From: Vibrio mimicus
GTDB lineage: Bacteria > Pseudomonadota > Gammaproteobacteria > Enterobacterales > Vibrionaceae
Direction: 5' to 3'
Length of the DNA: 64,000 bases
NCBI RefSeq assembly: GCF_019048845.1
Contig: NZ_CP077426.1
Location: forward strand, 543,501 to 607,500
The position numbers were made by a program, and so were the translations under genes. The notes beneath the pieces were generated by a model. The model had not been told where the DNA came from. It did no database searches and saw only the letters and a program-made list of their open reading frames with translations. Every line of letters starts with the position of its first letter. Position 1 is the stretch's first letter. Positions 9,216 to 19,695 of the stretch are shown piece by piece.

Positions 9216-12200
9216 ATGCCAAAACGTACTGACATTCAAAGCATCCTTATCCTTGGTGCGGGTCCAATTGTTATCGGTCAGGCTTGTGAGTTTGACTACT
9301 CAGGCGCGCAAGCGTGTAAAGCCCTGCGCGAAGAGGGTTACCGCGTTATTCTGGTCAACTCAAACCCAGCGACCATCATGACTGACCCAGAAATGGCCGA
9401 TGCGACTTACATCGAGCCAATCCACTGGGAAGTGGTGCGTAAAATCATCGAAAAAGAGCGCCCAGATGCGATTTTGCCCACCATGGGCGGCCAGACTGCG
9501 CTGAACTGTGCGCTGGCACTGGAAAAACATGGCGTATTGGCTGAGTTTGGCGTTGAGATGATTGGTGCAACCGCCGATGCGATTGACAAAGCGGAAGATC
9601 GCTCACGCTTTGATAAAGCGATGAAATCAATCGGCCTAGAGTGTCCTCGCGCTGATACCGCAAAAAGCATGGAAGATGCGTACAAAGTCCTCGATATGGT
9701 GGGTTTCCCATGTATCATCCGTCCTTCTTTCACTATGGGCGGCAGCGGTGGTGGTATCGCTTACAACCGTGAAGAGTTTGAAGAAATCTGTACTCGCGGT
9801 CTGGATCTTTCACCGACCAATGAACTGCTGATCGATGAATCACTGATTGGTTGGAAAGAGTACGAGATGGAAGTGGTGCGTGATAAGAACGACAACTGCA
9901 TCATCGTCTGTGCGATTGAAAACTTTGACCCAATGGGTATCCACACCGGTGACTCGATCACGGTTGCACCAGCACAAACACTGACTGACAAAGAATATCA
10001 AATCATGCGTAACGCCTCTTTGGCGGTACTGCGTGAAATCGGCGTAGAAACCGGTGGTTCAAACGTTCAGTTTGGTATCAATCCGAAAGATGGTCGCATG
10101 GTGATCATCGAGATGAACCCACGTGTATCACGCTCTTCGGCGTTGGCTTCCAAAGCCACCGGTTTCCCAATTGCGAAAGTGGCGGCCAAACTAGCGGTGG
10201 GTTTCACACTCGATGAGTTGATGAACGACATCACAGGTGGCGCAACGCCAGCTTCGTTCGAACCGACCATCGACTACGTAGTGACTAAGATTCCTCGTTT
10301 CAACTTCGAAAAATTCGCCGGTGCCAATGACCGTCTGACTACACAAATGAAGTCAGTGGGTGAAGTGATGGCGATTGGTCGTAACCAACAAGAATCACTG
10401 CAAAAAGCACTGCGAGGCTTGGAAGTCGGTGCGGCTGGTCTGGATGAGAAAGTGGATCTAGACGCGCCTGACGCACTGACCAAAATTCGTTATGAGCTGA
10501 AAGAAGCAGGCGCAGAGCGTATTTGGTACATCGCTGACGCATTCCGTGCGGGTATGTCTGTTGATGGCGTATTTAACCTGACCAACATTGATCGCTGGTT
10601 CCTGGTGCAAATCGAAGAACTGGTGAAGCTAGAAGCAGAAGTGAAAGCTGGTGGCTTTGCTGGCTTGAACCAAGACGTACTGCGTAAGATGAAGCGTAAA
10701 GGCTTCTCTGATGCGCGCTTGTCAAAACTGCTCGGCGTGAGCGAAAACGAAATCCGTCGTCTGCGTGACCAATACAACATCCACCCAGTTTACAAGCGTG
10801 TGGATACCTGTGCGGCAGAATTTAAGTCAGATACCGCTTACATGTACTCCACTTATGATGAAGAGTGTGAAGCCAATCCGACTGACAAAGACAAGATCAT
10901 GGTGCTGGGCGGTGGTCCAAACCGTATCGGTCAAGGTATCGAGTTTGACTACTGCTGTGTACACGCCGCGCTTGCTCTGCGTGAAGATGGTTATGAAACC
11001 ATCATGGTCAACTGTAACCCAGAAACCGTATCAACCGACTACGATACTTCAGATCGCCTCTACTTTGAGCCTGTGACTCTGGAAGACGTGCTGGCTATCG
11101 TGCGTGTTGAGAAGCCAAAAGGCGTGATCGTTCAGTACGGCGGTCAAACCCCACTGAAACTGGCGCGAGCGCTGGAAGCGGCTGGTGTACCTGTGATTGG
11201 TACTAGCCCAGATGCGATTGACCGCGCTGAAGACCGTGAACGTTTCCAACAAGCGGTACAGCGTTTAGGCCTCAAACAGCCAGACAACGCAACTGTGACA
11301 GCAATCGAGCAAGCGATTGAGAAATCGCGTGAAATCGGTTTCCCACTCGTGGTTCGTCCATCTTATGTTCTGGGTGGTCGTGCGATGGAGATTGTGTACG
11401 ATGAGCAAGATCTGCGTCGTTACTTCAACGAAGCGGTGAGCGTGTCGAATGAATCACCAGTCCTACTGGATCGCTTCCTTGATGACGCAACCGAAGTGGA
11501 CGTGGATGCGATTTGTGACGGTGAACGCGTGGTGATTGGCGGCATCATGGAGCACATTGAACAAGCGGGTGTTCACTCAGGTGACTCAGCCTGTTCTCTG
11601 CCGGCTTACACCTTGAGCCAAGAAATCCAAGACAAGATGCGTGAGCAAGTTGAGAAGTTGGCATTTGAACTCGGTGTTCGCGGCCTGATGAACATTCAGT
11701 TTGCGGTCAAAGACAACGAAGTTTACCTGATTGAAGTAAACCCACGTGCTGCGCGTACTGTGCCGTTTGTATCAAAAGCGACAGGTGCACCGCTGGCGAA
11801 AATCGCTGCGCGAGTGATGGTTGGACAAACTCTGGAGCAACAAGGCTTCACTAAAGAGATCATTCCACCTTACTACTCAGTAAAAGAAGTGGTTCTGCCG
11901 TTCAACAAGTTCCCAGGTGTTGACCCACTGCTTGGCCCTGAAATGCGCTCAACCGGCGAAGTGATGGGTGTGGGTGCGACGTTTGCTGAAGCGTACGCCA
12001 AAGCAGAATTGGGTAGTGGCTCAGTTTACCCTGAAGGTGGTCGTGCGCTGCTTTCGGTTCGTGAAGGTGACAAACAACGTGTGGTGGATCTGGCTTCTAA
12101 GCTGGTGAAACTGGGTTATCAGTTGGATGCCACTCATGGTACGGCGGTGATTTTGGGCGAAGCGGGCATCAACCCACGTCTGGTCAACAAAGTGCATGAA

Positions 12201-12446
12201 GGTCGTCCACATATTCTGGACCGTATCAAGAACCACGAGTACACCTATATTGTGAACACGGCTTCTGGCCGTCAAGCGATTGAAGACTCAAAAGTGCTGC
12301 GCCGTGGTGCTCTGTCACACAAAGTGAACTACACCACCACACTGAACGCTGCGTTTGCTACTTGTATGGCACACACAGCAGATGCCAAAGCATCGGTCAC
12401 TTCAGTGCAAGAGCTGCATGCGCGTGTAAAAGCTAGCCAAGCTTAA
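9216..12446 (+). CDS. carB: Carbamoyl-phosphate synthase large subunit CarB
   Basis: CarB (1076 residues) makes carbamoyl phosphate from bicarbonate, ammonia and two ATP. It shows the internal duplication typical of the family: two ATP-grasp halves, each starting with a nucleotide-binding segment ([19 protein letters not shown] near the N-terminus, [18 protein letters not shown] near residue 565) and each containing an E-x-NPR loop ([10 protein letters not shown] and [10 protein letters not shown]). The C-terminal 140 residues form the allosteric MGS-like domain that binds UMP and ornithine in E. coli. It starts 16 bases after carA, so translation is probably coupled. Confidence 0.98.
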   Translation: MPKRTDIQSILILGAGPIVIGQACEFDYSGAQACKALREEGYRVILVNSNPATIMTDPEMADATYIEPIHWEVVRKIIEKERPDAILPTMGGQTALNCALALEKHGVLAEFGVEMIGATADAIDKAEDRSRFDKAMKSIGLECPRADTAKSMEDAYKVLDMVGFPCIIRPSFTMGGSGGGIAYNREEFEEICTRGLDLSPTNELLIDESLIGWKEYEMEVVRDKNDNCIIVCAIENFDPMGIHTGDSITVAPAQTLTDKEYQIMRNASLAVLREIGVETGGSNVQFGINPKDGRMVIIEMNPRVSRSSALASKATGFPIAKVAAKLAVGFTLDELMNDITGGATPASFEPTIDYVVTKIPRFNFEKFAGANDRLTTQMKSVGEVMAIGRNQQESLQKALRGLEVGAAGLDEKVDLDAPDALTKIRYELKEAGAERIWYIADAFRAGMSVDGVFNLTNIDRWFLVQIEELVKLEAEVKAGGFAGLNQDVLRKMKRKGFSDARLSKLLGVSENEIRRLRDQYNIHPVYKRVDTCAAEFKSDTAYMYSTYDEECEANPTDKDKIMVLGGGPNRIGQGIEFDYCCVHAALALREDGYETIMVNCNPETVSTDYDTSDRLYFEPVTLEDVLAIVRVEKPKGVIVQYGGQTPLKLARALEAAGVPVIGTSPDAIDRAEDRERFQQAVQRLGLKQPDNATVTAIEQAIEKSREIGFPLVVRPSYVLGGRAMEIVYDEQDLRRYFNEAVSVSNESPVLLDRFLDDATEVDVDAICDGERVVIGGIMEHIEQAGVHSGDSACSLPAYTLSQEIQDKMREQVEKLAFELGVRGLMNIQFAVKDNEVYLIEVNPRAARTVPFVSKATGAPLAKIAARVMVGQTLEQQGFTKEIIPPYYSVKEVVLPFNKFPGVDPLLGPEMRSTGEVMGVGATFAEAYAKAELGSGSVYPEGGRALLSVREGDKQRVVDLASKLVKLGYQLDATHGTAVILGEAGINPRLVNKVHEGRPHILDRIKNHEYTYIVNTASGRQAIEDSKVLRRGALSHKVNYTTTLNAAFATCMAHTADAKASVTSVQELHARVKASQA

Positions 12447-12460
12447 TTGGTATTACAACA

Positions 12461-12517
12461 AGAGAGGCTTAAGGCCTCTCTGACAACCTCTTTGCCCGCT
12501 CGTCAGCGGGCTTTTTT
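12461..12517 (+). terminator. Double-hairpin terminator after carB
   Basis: A first hairpin (AGAGAGGC / GCCTCTCT, 12461-12481) is followed by a second (GCCCGCT / AGCGGGC, 12494-12511) with six T residues. The second is the functional-looking intrinsic terminator. Confidence 0.9.
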
Positions 12518-12663
12518 ATTTTTGGAACTCACCGATCTTTGCTGATTTCATCTTGAATACTTATTGATGAAAAATGGGAATAGATTGTCGTCTTGCGTTT
12601 CGCTGTTTTCACTTTTTCAGCAGTGTTACTGTTGGGTTTTATTGTTCAATGCGTTGATAAGAA

Positions 12664-13449
12664 ATGGAACTTTCACTGGAAGTATTGGGGCTGCTGTTTT
12701 TAGTGGCGGGAGTTGCGGGATTCATTGATGCCATGGCGGGTGGTGGCGGTTTGCTGACTTTACCAGCCTTGCTGGCTGCAGGGGTGCCTCCGACTCAAGC
12801 TCTGGCGACCAACAAACTGCAAAGCTCCTTTGGTAGCTTTTCAGCCACGCTCTATTTTGTGCGCAAGGGCGTTGTGAGCCTAAAAGCGATGCGATTGGCG
12901 ATTGCTTGCACTTTTGTCGGCGCGGCGCTTGGCGCAGAAGCGGTGCAATATATTGATGCGACTTTGTTGACCAGCCTCATCCCCCTGTTACTGCTCGGTA
13001 TCTCGCTCTATTTCTTGCTGGCACCGACAACAAAAACCCACAGTGGCCCAGCACCTTTATCCGAAACCGCTTTTGCTTTCACCGTGGGTTTTGGTATCGG
13101 TTTTTATGATGGATTTTTTGGTCCCGGTACGGGATCGATCTTTACCGTCTGCTTTGTGGCTTTGGGGCATTTCAGTTTGGTTGAAGCCACCGCGCGTACC
13201 AAAGTGTTGAATTTCACTTCCAATATTGCCGCACTGACCTTTTTCTTAATCGCAGGTTTGCCGATTTGGGAAATTGGCTTAACCATGGCGGTTGGCGGAT
13301 TTATCGGTGCTCGTATGGGCGCGAAAGTTGTGATCAGCAAAGGTCAGCGTTGGATTCGGCCTCTGGTGATCACCATGTCTATGTTGATGGCGCTAAAACT
13401 GCTTTGGGAACAGCATCATGCAACGCTGTTATCAATGCTTGGACTCTAG
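12664..13449 (+). CDS. TauE/SafE (YfcA-like) inner-membrane permease
   Basis: The 261-residue protein is strongly hydrophobic, with about seven to eight membrane segments. It carries TauE/SafE family signatures: a glycine-rich N-terminal helix (FIDAMAGGGGLLTLPALLAAG), NKLQSSFG near residue 50, and the paired second-repeat motif GFYDGFFGPGTGSI. Family members export sulfite, sulfoacetate or other small anions. The substrate here cannot be read from sequence, although the closest recognised subfamily is YfcA. Its 3' end overlaps the convergent LysR gene by 71 bases, so the two transcripts are antisense at their ends. Confidence 0.85.
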   Translation: MELSLEVLGLLFLVAGVAGFIDAMAGGGGLLTLPALLAAGVPPTQALATNKLQSSFGSFSATLYFVRKGVVSLKAMRLAIACTFVGAALGAEAVQYIDATLLTSLIPLLLLGISLYFLLAPTTKTHSGPAPLSETAFAFTVGFGIGFYDGFFGPGTGSIFTVCFVALGHFSLVEATARTKVLNFTSNIAALTFFLIAGLPIWEIGLTMAVGGFIGARMGAKVVISKGQRWIRPLVITMSMLMALKLLWEQHHATLLSMLGL

Positions 13450-14239
13450 TACTGCGATAACGGCTGGCGCGCAGGCAAATATGAATTGGCCGACTGAGGT
13501 CGGCGAGTTCAGCAAAATCGAAGCAGTGTTCGGGCTCAATTTTTAGGGTGCTCACTATTGAGCGTGGCACTAAAGCGGGCAACATACCGCCGAGGGCTAA
13601 CTGAGCGGCAGCAGTATAAGAATCCATTTCCATCGCTGGGCGAATCCCTTGTTTGTGCAGCATTGCGGCTTGATAGGTATTCGAGGGGTTAGTTAAATCA
13701 TTGGTGATCAACTCGCTTGGCAGTGAGTGCAGAGCTTCTTTGCTGACAATAGTAAAAGGTTCATCACCTAAGTGGAAAGTTAATAAGCCATGATTGGCGG
13801 GTAGATAACCTGCACAGAATCCCAAGGTTGCTTTACCTGACTGCACATTTTCGACAATTCTTGGGGTGTGGTTGGTGGTGATCACAAGGTGCGGATCCTG
13901 CTGGCGATAGCGCCCCATCGTATCCCCAAGATAACCCGCCACCAAGGTTTCTGAGCAATCCATGCGAATGGGTGTGTTGTCTTCCAGTGTTTGCTGCTCA
14001 AAGATCAGGCCATGCAATTCATTAAAGGTCGGGCCGATGCTGGCAATCAACTGTTCGGCATCCGCCGTTAATTTGATGTGTCTTCCCGCAGGAACAATCA
14101 GTTTTTTCCCCAGTTTTTTCTCTAAATTAGCAATACGTTTGCTAACCGCCGATTGGCTAATGTAGAGCTGGCTGCCTGTTCGGCTCATGGTTTTTTCTTT
14201 GCTGAGTACCAGCAGGGTTTCAATACCTTCGAGTAACAT
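13379..14239 (-). CDS. LysR-family transcriptional regulator
   Basis: The 286-residue protein has a classic LysR winged helix-turn-helix at residues about 5-60 (GSQLYISQSAVSKRIANLEKKLG). An effector-binding domain with the usual two-lobed pattern follows. I do not recognise a specific orthologue or ligand. It is convergent with the upstream-coordinate permease gene and overlaps its last 71 bases, which could link their expression through antisense transcription. Regulation of that permease is a guess from proximity only. No terminator is visible between the two genes. Confidence 0.85.
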   Translation of the reverse strand: MLLEGIETLLVLSKEKTMSRTGSQLYISQSAVSKRIANLEKKLGKKLIVPAGRHIKLTADAEQLIASIGPTFNELHGLIFEQQTLEDNTPIRMDCSETLVAGYLGDTMGRYRQQDPHLVITTNHTPRIVENVQSGKATLGFCAGYLPANHGLLTFHLGDEPFTIVSKEALHSLPSELITNDLTNPSNTYQAAMLHKQGIRPAMEMDSYTAAAQLALGGMLPALVPRSIVSTLKIEPEHCFDFAELADLSRPIHICLRASRYRSTRVQALITALHDAVPKAVLAPST

Positions 14240-14358
14240 GCTTTGATGACAAACAGGAATAGATGCTTTGAATTGTATGTGGAATTCAAAGTAAGGTCGT
14301 GCGTTAAGCTCACAAAGTAAGCTTAGGCTAAAGAAAGGAATGAGTTGACGGAAGGAGT

Positions 14359-14385
14359 GCTCCCCACCGCTGGGCTATGGGGAGC
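14359..14385 (-). other. Hairpin downstream of yadS without a T-run
   Basis: Perfect eight-base arms GCTCCCCA / TGGGGAGC surround an 11-base loop just past the yadS stop. There is no T-rich tail on either side, so it is not a standard intrinsic terminator. It may be a processing or stabilising hairpin. Confidence 0.45.
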
Positions 14386-14393
14386 CAGTTGAG

Positions 14394-15014
14394 TTATTTC
14401 GTCAGGGCAAAAGTGGGCAGAGAAAGATGCCAACGGATCGCACCAAGGCGGATGAGCAAAGTCGTGAACACGCCTGATAACAGAGCGGTTGAACTGCTAT
14501 AACCCATTGCCAGTGCGGTAGTATGGAAAATACCGCCGATAATACAGGCCGTCGCATAAACTTCACTGCGCAGCACCATAGGGATTTCCCGGGCTAACAC
14601 ATCACGAATGATGCCACCGCCGCAACCGGTGATCACGCCCATGATCACGGCAATTAATGCCGAATCTTGGTAGACCAATGCTTTTTCAACGCCAATTCCA
14701 ACGAATACGGCTAAGCCGATCGCATCACTGACGGGCAGAATCCACCATGCGAGCCTCTTCGGGCGGCGCACCAACAACATAGTCAGTGCGCAGGTGATCA
14801 TAATCACCCACAGGTAGTTGGTGTCTTTGATCCAAAATACCGGAGTGGCTCCCAATGCCATATCACGAATGGTTCCACCACCGATCGCAGTGACACTGGC
14901 CAGAACCATAACACCAAACGGATCCATTTTTAGGCGCCCCGCTAAGAGCACTCCAGAAACTGCAAACACGGCAGTACCAAACATATCAATCAGATAAAGC
15001 AGAGAAGTATCCAA
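14394..15014 (-). CDS. yadS: TRIC/UPF0126 family membrane protein (YadS-like)
   Basis: This 206-residue inner-membrane protein has seven predicted helices built from an inverted repeat. Two glycine-rich signatures mark the UPF0126/TRIC fold: TAIGGGTIRDMALG in the first half and GCGGGIIRDVLARE in the second. Characterised prokaryotic TRIC relatives are monovalent cation channels, and some bacterial members have been linked to glycine transport; the substrate here is unknown. It follows btuF by 82 bases on the same strand, mirroring the E. coli order mtnN-btuF-yadS, so it is probably the last gene of that transcript. Confidence 0.82.
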   Translation of the reverse strand: MDTSLLYLIDMFGTAVFAVSGVLLAGRLKMDPFGVMVLASVTAIGGGTIRDMALGATPVFWIKDTNYLWVIMITCALTMLLVRRPKRLAWWILPVSDAIGLAVFVGIGVEKALVYQDSALIAVIMGVITGCGGGIIRDVLAREIPMVLRSEVYATACIIGGIFHTTALAMGYSSSTALLSGVFTTLLIRLGAIRWHLSLPTFALTK

Positions 15015-15096
15015 AGCAGTCTCACTATCTATAGAACTATTAAAAGTATAGAGCGGGCAAATTGGGGCGAATTTTACGAGATTTTATCCGCTAAAG

Positions 15097-15927
15097 TTAC
15101 TGCTTTTGTGCAATTTTGAGGTACTGACACACTTGTTCAACCGCATCTAACGTTCTTGGTGTTGGGCGGTTTAGCCAGTCGGAATTGAGCGCCCAAACTT
15201 GTTCATTTTCTACCGCTTTGAGCTGAGTTTTCCACGTTTGCCACATATGACCATTCGCCATGGCATGGGGAGAGGTAAATATAACATCGGGTTGCTTAAC
15301 CAGAACTTGCTCTATGCTTACTTGTGGGTAGGGGGCGGCACTGTCGGCAAAGATATTTTCGCCTGCACAAACGCTAAATACTTCGCTAGGCCAGTGGCCT
15401 TGAGCCAGCGTAATGATCGGCTTTTCGCTGAGCTGATAGAAAAATCGGACAGGTTGATTGCCTGCATATTGCTCGCGCAATGCTTGTAAACGTTGTCGAA
15501 AGTCGTTAGCCGCTTTTTGACCAATTTCTGGATTAGTCGAATACTGACTGAGTGCTTCGATATTATTGGCAATTTCATCCAATGTTTTGGTTTGCGAATC
15601 GTAAATCGTGAAGCCGAGTTGGCGCAGTTTGGCCAATTCACGTGGTGGATTGCCAGCAGGCCAAGCGATGATCAAATCGGGTTTGAGCGTCAGGATTTTC
15701 TCGATGTTGATGGTTTGGTGATTGGCAACGCGCTCTAGTTTTAGCGCTTGTGGCGGATAGTCACTGTACTCGCTCACCGCAACTAACTTATCGCCCAAAC
15801 CTGCGGCATAAGCAATTTCTGTCGCGTGAGGGGCAAGGCTGATGATGCGCTCGGCGGGAAAAGGCGCAGCCAATAAGCTTGGGGTAATGAACAAAAAAGT
15901 GCAGGCGATGAGCCGGATAACAAGCAT
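15097..15927 (-). CDS. btuF: Vitamin B12-binding periplasmic protein BtuF
   Basis: BtuF captures cobalamin in the periplasm and hands it to the BtuCD ABC importer. The 276-residue protein starts with a signal peptide (MLVIRLIACTFLFITPSLLA, cleavage near AAP). It continues as a class III binding protein (TroA-like fold) with the family openers RIISLAPHATEIAYAAG and an EY-x-DYP segment. Its ATG directly abuts the TAA stop of cbiB (TAAATG), implying tight translational coupling. No btuC or btuD lies in the window. Ferric-siderophore binding proteins share the fold, but the neighbours favour B12. Confidence 0.88.
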   Translation of the reverse strand: MLVIRLIACTFLFITPSLLAAPFPAERIISLAPHATEIAYAAGLGDKLVAVSEYSDYPPQALKLERVANHQTINIEKILTLKPDLIIAWPAGNPPRELAKLRQLGFTIYDSQTKTLDEIANNIEALSQYSTNPEIGQKAANDFRQRLQALREQYAGNQPVRFFYQLSEKPIITLAQGHWPSEVFSVCAGENIFADSAAPYPQVSIEQVLVKQPDVIFTSPHAMANGHMWQTWKTQLKAVENEQVWALNSDWLNRPTPRTLDAVEQVCQYLKIAQKQ

Positions 15928-16881
15928 TTATACTCCGCGATAAATCAGTAGTAACAGTAAACTTTCTAGCGCTATCCAAACGAAGATACGCCATGCGATG
16001 AGTTTTTGGACTTGCGCAATATGAATCGCCGCAGGTGCGATGCGCCCGCCAATTTTGGCACGTACGCTTTTTTTCTCACCATAAATCGCAGGGCCGCCCA
16101 ATGAGAGTTGTAATTTATTGCCAACGGCACACAGTAACCAAGCGGGGCCGGGTAGCGGCCAACTGCGGCTTTGCTCCAGAACGGCTTTAAAAACGTTACC
16201 CGCTTGTTTGCCAGTAATGATGATTAAGCTAAATAAGCGTAGGGGGAGCCAATCTAGCACTGCGAGAACACGCACGGCAGGCAAACCGAAAGGTTGGTAT
16301 ATGGTGCGAGATGGTGACCAAGCACGAGCCAATTCAGCGATTAAGCGATACATCAAAGCACCGCAGCCCCCGAACAAGCCATACCAAAACAGCACCCCAA
16401 CCACATTGCGGCCAAATCCCATAACGAGAGTTTCAACGCCTGCTTTTCCAAGCCCAAGCGCTGAAAGCGTTGTGGTTTGACGGTTTACAAAAGGCTGCAG
16501 CAGAGAGCGCGCTTGCGGTTTGTCCTCTTTTGCTAGCGCTTGGGTGAGCTGAGTACCTAGCGTTTCTTGGCGCCGCCAATCCAAGGCAAGCAGCAGCAGC
16601 GCTAAATCAAACAGCTGTGGCTGCCAGACTAAGGGTTTGAGCGCCCAAAGCACCGCGATAGTTGGCAAAACCATTAATCCCCACGCGAGAGAGCCCGAAA
16701 TGAGGTTTTGGGTGTCACTGGCTGGTGTATTAACCTTACTGGCTAGCAGTTCGGCAAACTTGTGCCACAAAGTGACAGGGTGTACTGCATGAGGAATCGG
16801 CAGCAGCAAATGAAATAAGAGGGCGCCCCACATTACGAGGAGCGCGCCATTGGCATAAAAGTGGGAAAACCCAATTTCCAT
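15928..16881 (-). CDS. cbiB: CobD/CbiB-family cobalamin biosynthesis membrane protein
   Basis: CbiB/CobD attaches the aminopropanol arm to cobyric acid, giving adenosylcobinamide (phosphate). The 317-residue protein has several membrane helices and family elements including HPV near residue 37, GRNVVGVLFWYGLFGG around 160, and the C-terminal GGPAIYGEKKSVRAKIG. It lies between mtnN (12-base gap) and btuF (stop and start abutting). Members in organisms without the full corrin pathway act in salvage. No other cobalamin synthesis gene is present in the window. Vibrio proteins of this type are somewhat divergent, so exact activity is inferred. Confidence 0.78.
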   Translation of the reverse strand: MEIGFSHFYANGALLVMWGALLFHLLLPIPHAVHPVTLWHKFAELLASKVNTPASDTQNLISGSLAWGLMVLPTIAVLWALKPLVWQPQLFDLALLLLALDWRRQETLGTQLTQALAKEDKPQARSLLQPFVNRQTTTLSALGLGKAGVETLVMGFGRNVVGVLFWYGLFGGCGALMYRLIAELARAWSPSRTIYQPFGLPAVRVLAVLDWLPLRLFSLIIITGKQAGNVFKAVLEQSRSWPLPGPAWLLCAVGNKLQLSLGGPAIYGEKKSVRAKIGGRIAPAAIHIAQVQKLIAWRIFVWIALESLLLLLIYRGV

Positions 16882-16893
16882 TAATCAGCTCGC

Positions 16894-17589
16894 TTACTTG
16901 AGCAGTTCAACCATTTTCAACACCATAGCAGAAGAGCTTTGTGCTGCCAGCGGCAGGAACTCTTCAAACGACAGTGGTGATTCTTTATCGGCAACGTCAG
17001 AAATCGCGCGAACCACCACAAATGGAACCTTGAATTGATGACAAGTTTGCGCAATCGCGGAGGCTTCCATTTCTACCGCAACAACGGTTGGGAAATGTTG
17101 ACGGATAAAGCTTTGACGCTCAGCCGTACACACAAACGCATCACCGGTACAGATAAGGCCGCGAACGGCGTGAGTATCCGGCAATTGAGCCAGTGCTTGC
17201 TCTGCCACTGTCATTAATTTTTCGTCTGCTTTGAAGGCGGCTGGTTGGCCAGCCATTTGACCAATTTCATAACCGAACGCAGTCACATCCGCATCATGGT
17301 GGCGAACTTCGCTTGAGATCACCACATCACCGACATTCAGGCTGGCATCAAAACCGCCGGCAGAGCCTGTGTTGATCACTACATCTGGCGCGTACTGGCT
17401 GATCAGCAAAGTTGTACCCAATGCAGCAGCCACTTTACCGATCCCAGATTGCAGTAAAACCACGTCGACACCTTGGATTCGACCGCTGTAAAAAGTACAA
17501 CCGGCTTGGTTAACTTCTTGCACGTCTTCGATGAGATCTTTCAGGATGGCGACTTCTTGTTGCATTGCGCCGATGATGCCGATTTTCAT
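16894..17589 (-). CDS. mtnN: 5'-methylthioadenosine/S-adenosylhomocysteine nucleosidase
   Basis: MtnN (Pfs) cleaves the glycosidic bond of methylthioadenosine, S-adenosylhomocysteine and 5'-deoxyadenosine, recycling SAM by-products and feeding autoinducer-2 synthesis through LuxS. The 231-residue protein begins [13 protein letters not shown], which contains the catalytic Glu12. It carries the phosphorylase-fold segments NTGSAGG and [12 protein letters not shown] (purine/ribose binding) and the catalytic Asp in RAISDVAD. It heads the minus-strand run mtnN-cbiB-btuF-yadS. The link with B12 salvage is conserved in enterobacteria as mtnN-btuF. Confidence 0.97.
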   Translation of the reverse strand: MKIGIIGAMQQEVAILKDLIEDVQEVNQAGCTFYSGRIQGVDVVLLQSGIGKVAAALGTTLLISQYAPDVVINTGSAGGFDASLNVGDVVISSEVRHHDADVTAFGYEIGQMAGQPAAFKADEKLMTVAEQALAQLPDTHAVRGLICTGDAFVCTAERQSFIRQHFPTVVAVEMEASAIAQTCHQFKVPFVVVRAISDVADKESPLSFEEFLPLAAQSSSAMVLKMVELLK

Positions 17590-17660
17590 AGGGGCTCTCT
17601 TTCATCTATCAATAGGAAAACAGGCCGCAGTGTAGCACGAGCACCCTTGGAGGATCGAGG

Positions 17661-18095
17661 TTAGGGTTGCTCAAGCAGACCAGAGAGAGTGAGCTTTTCG
17701 CGCAACTCTTCGGCACGGCGGCGATTAACTCCAAAGTCACTATAGCCAATACGTGATTCTGAGCGCACCCATAAGTGATCCTGTTGAATGCTTAGTTCCA
17801 GATCATCAACAAAACGGAACACACTCGACGTGCATTCGATACGCAAATATTGCCCATTTTTTTCCGCAGTGCTTGCTCCAGAGAGGGAGAGAGCAACGCG
17901 CTCCACTTGGTCAATAGTGACGCCGGGGCGCAAAATAAATGGCGCAAGATTGAATTTATCGCGTTCATCTTGAGTTGAAACACAGTTGGGTTTATTGGCA
18001 CAAGGGATTGCGGTGCGATCTTGCATAGGAGCGACTCCCTGACTGCAGGCGGTAAGCGAAAAAGCAGCGATAACAGCATAAAATGACGGATGCAT
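17661..18095 (-). CDS. DUF1499 family lipoprotein
   Basis: The 144-residue protein starts with a lipoprotein signal peptide (MHPSFYAVIAAFSLTAC), with the acylated cysteine at residue 17. The body matches the DUF1499 family: the opening PCANKPNCVST, a middle segment LRIECTSSVFRFVDDLEL, and the closing SRIGYSDFGVNRRRAEEL. The function of the family is unknown. It is encoded 71 bases upstream of mtnN on the same strand and could share its promoter, though the gap is long enough for a separate one. Confidence 0.8.
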   Translation of the reverse strand: MHPSFYAVIAAFSLTACSQGVAPMQDRTAIPCANKPNCVSTQDERDKFNLAPFILRPGVTIDQVERVALSLSGASTAEKNGQYLRIECTSSVFRFVDDLELSIQQDHLWVRSESRIGYSDFGVNRRRAEELREKLTLSGLLEQP

Positions 18096-18199
18096 GGTGA
18101 TTAGTTCACTCTCATCTTAGTTATGCACTTCTTACCAGCAGTGCTCAGTTGGAAGGGCATATATCAATATATTTTGTGCTCATTATAGGTAGCAAATAT

Positions 18200-18230
18200 A
18201 AAAAAGGATCCATAACACTATGAATCCTTT
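18200..18230 (-). terminator. Intrinsic terminator after gltD2
   Basis: AAAGGAT-C-CATA and TATG-A-ATCCTTT arms (one mismatch, loop ACAC), followed on the minus strand by a T-run. It sits just past the second gltD gene. Confidence 0.85.
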
Positions 18231-18264
18231 GTTGTTTGCGCCAATGTTCTCGCAAAAGTGTGAG

Positions 18265-19680
<1,416 letters not shown>

Positions 19681-19695
19681 TCAGGCTCCTTCCAA

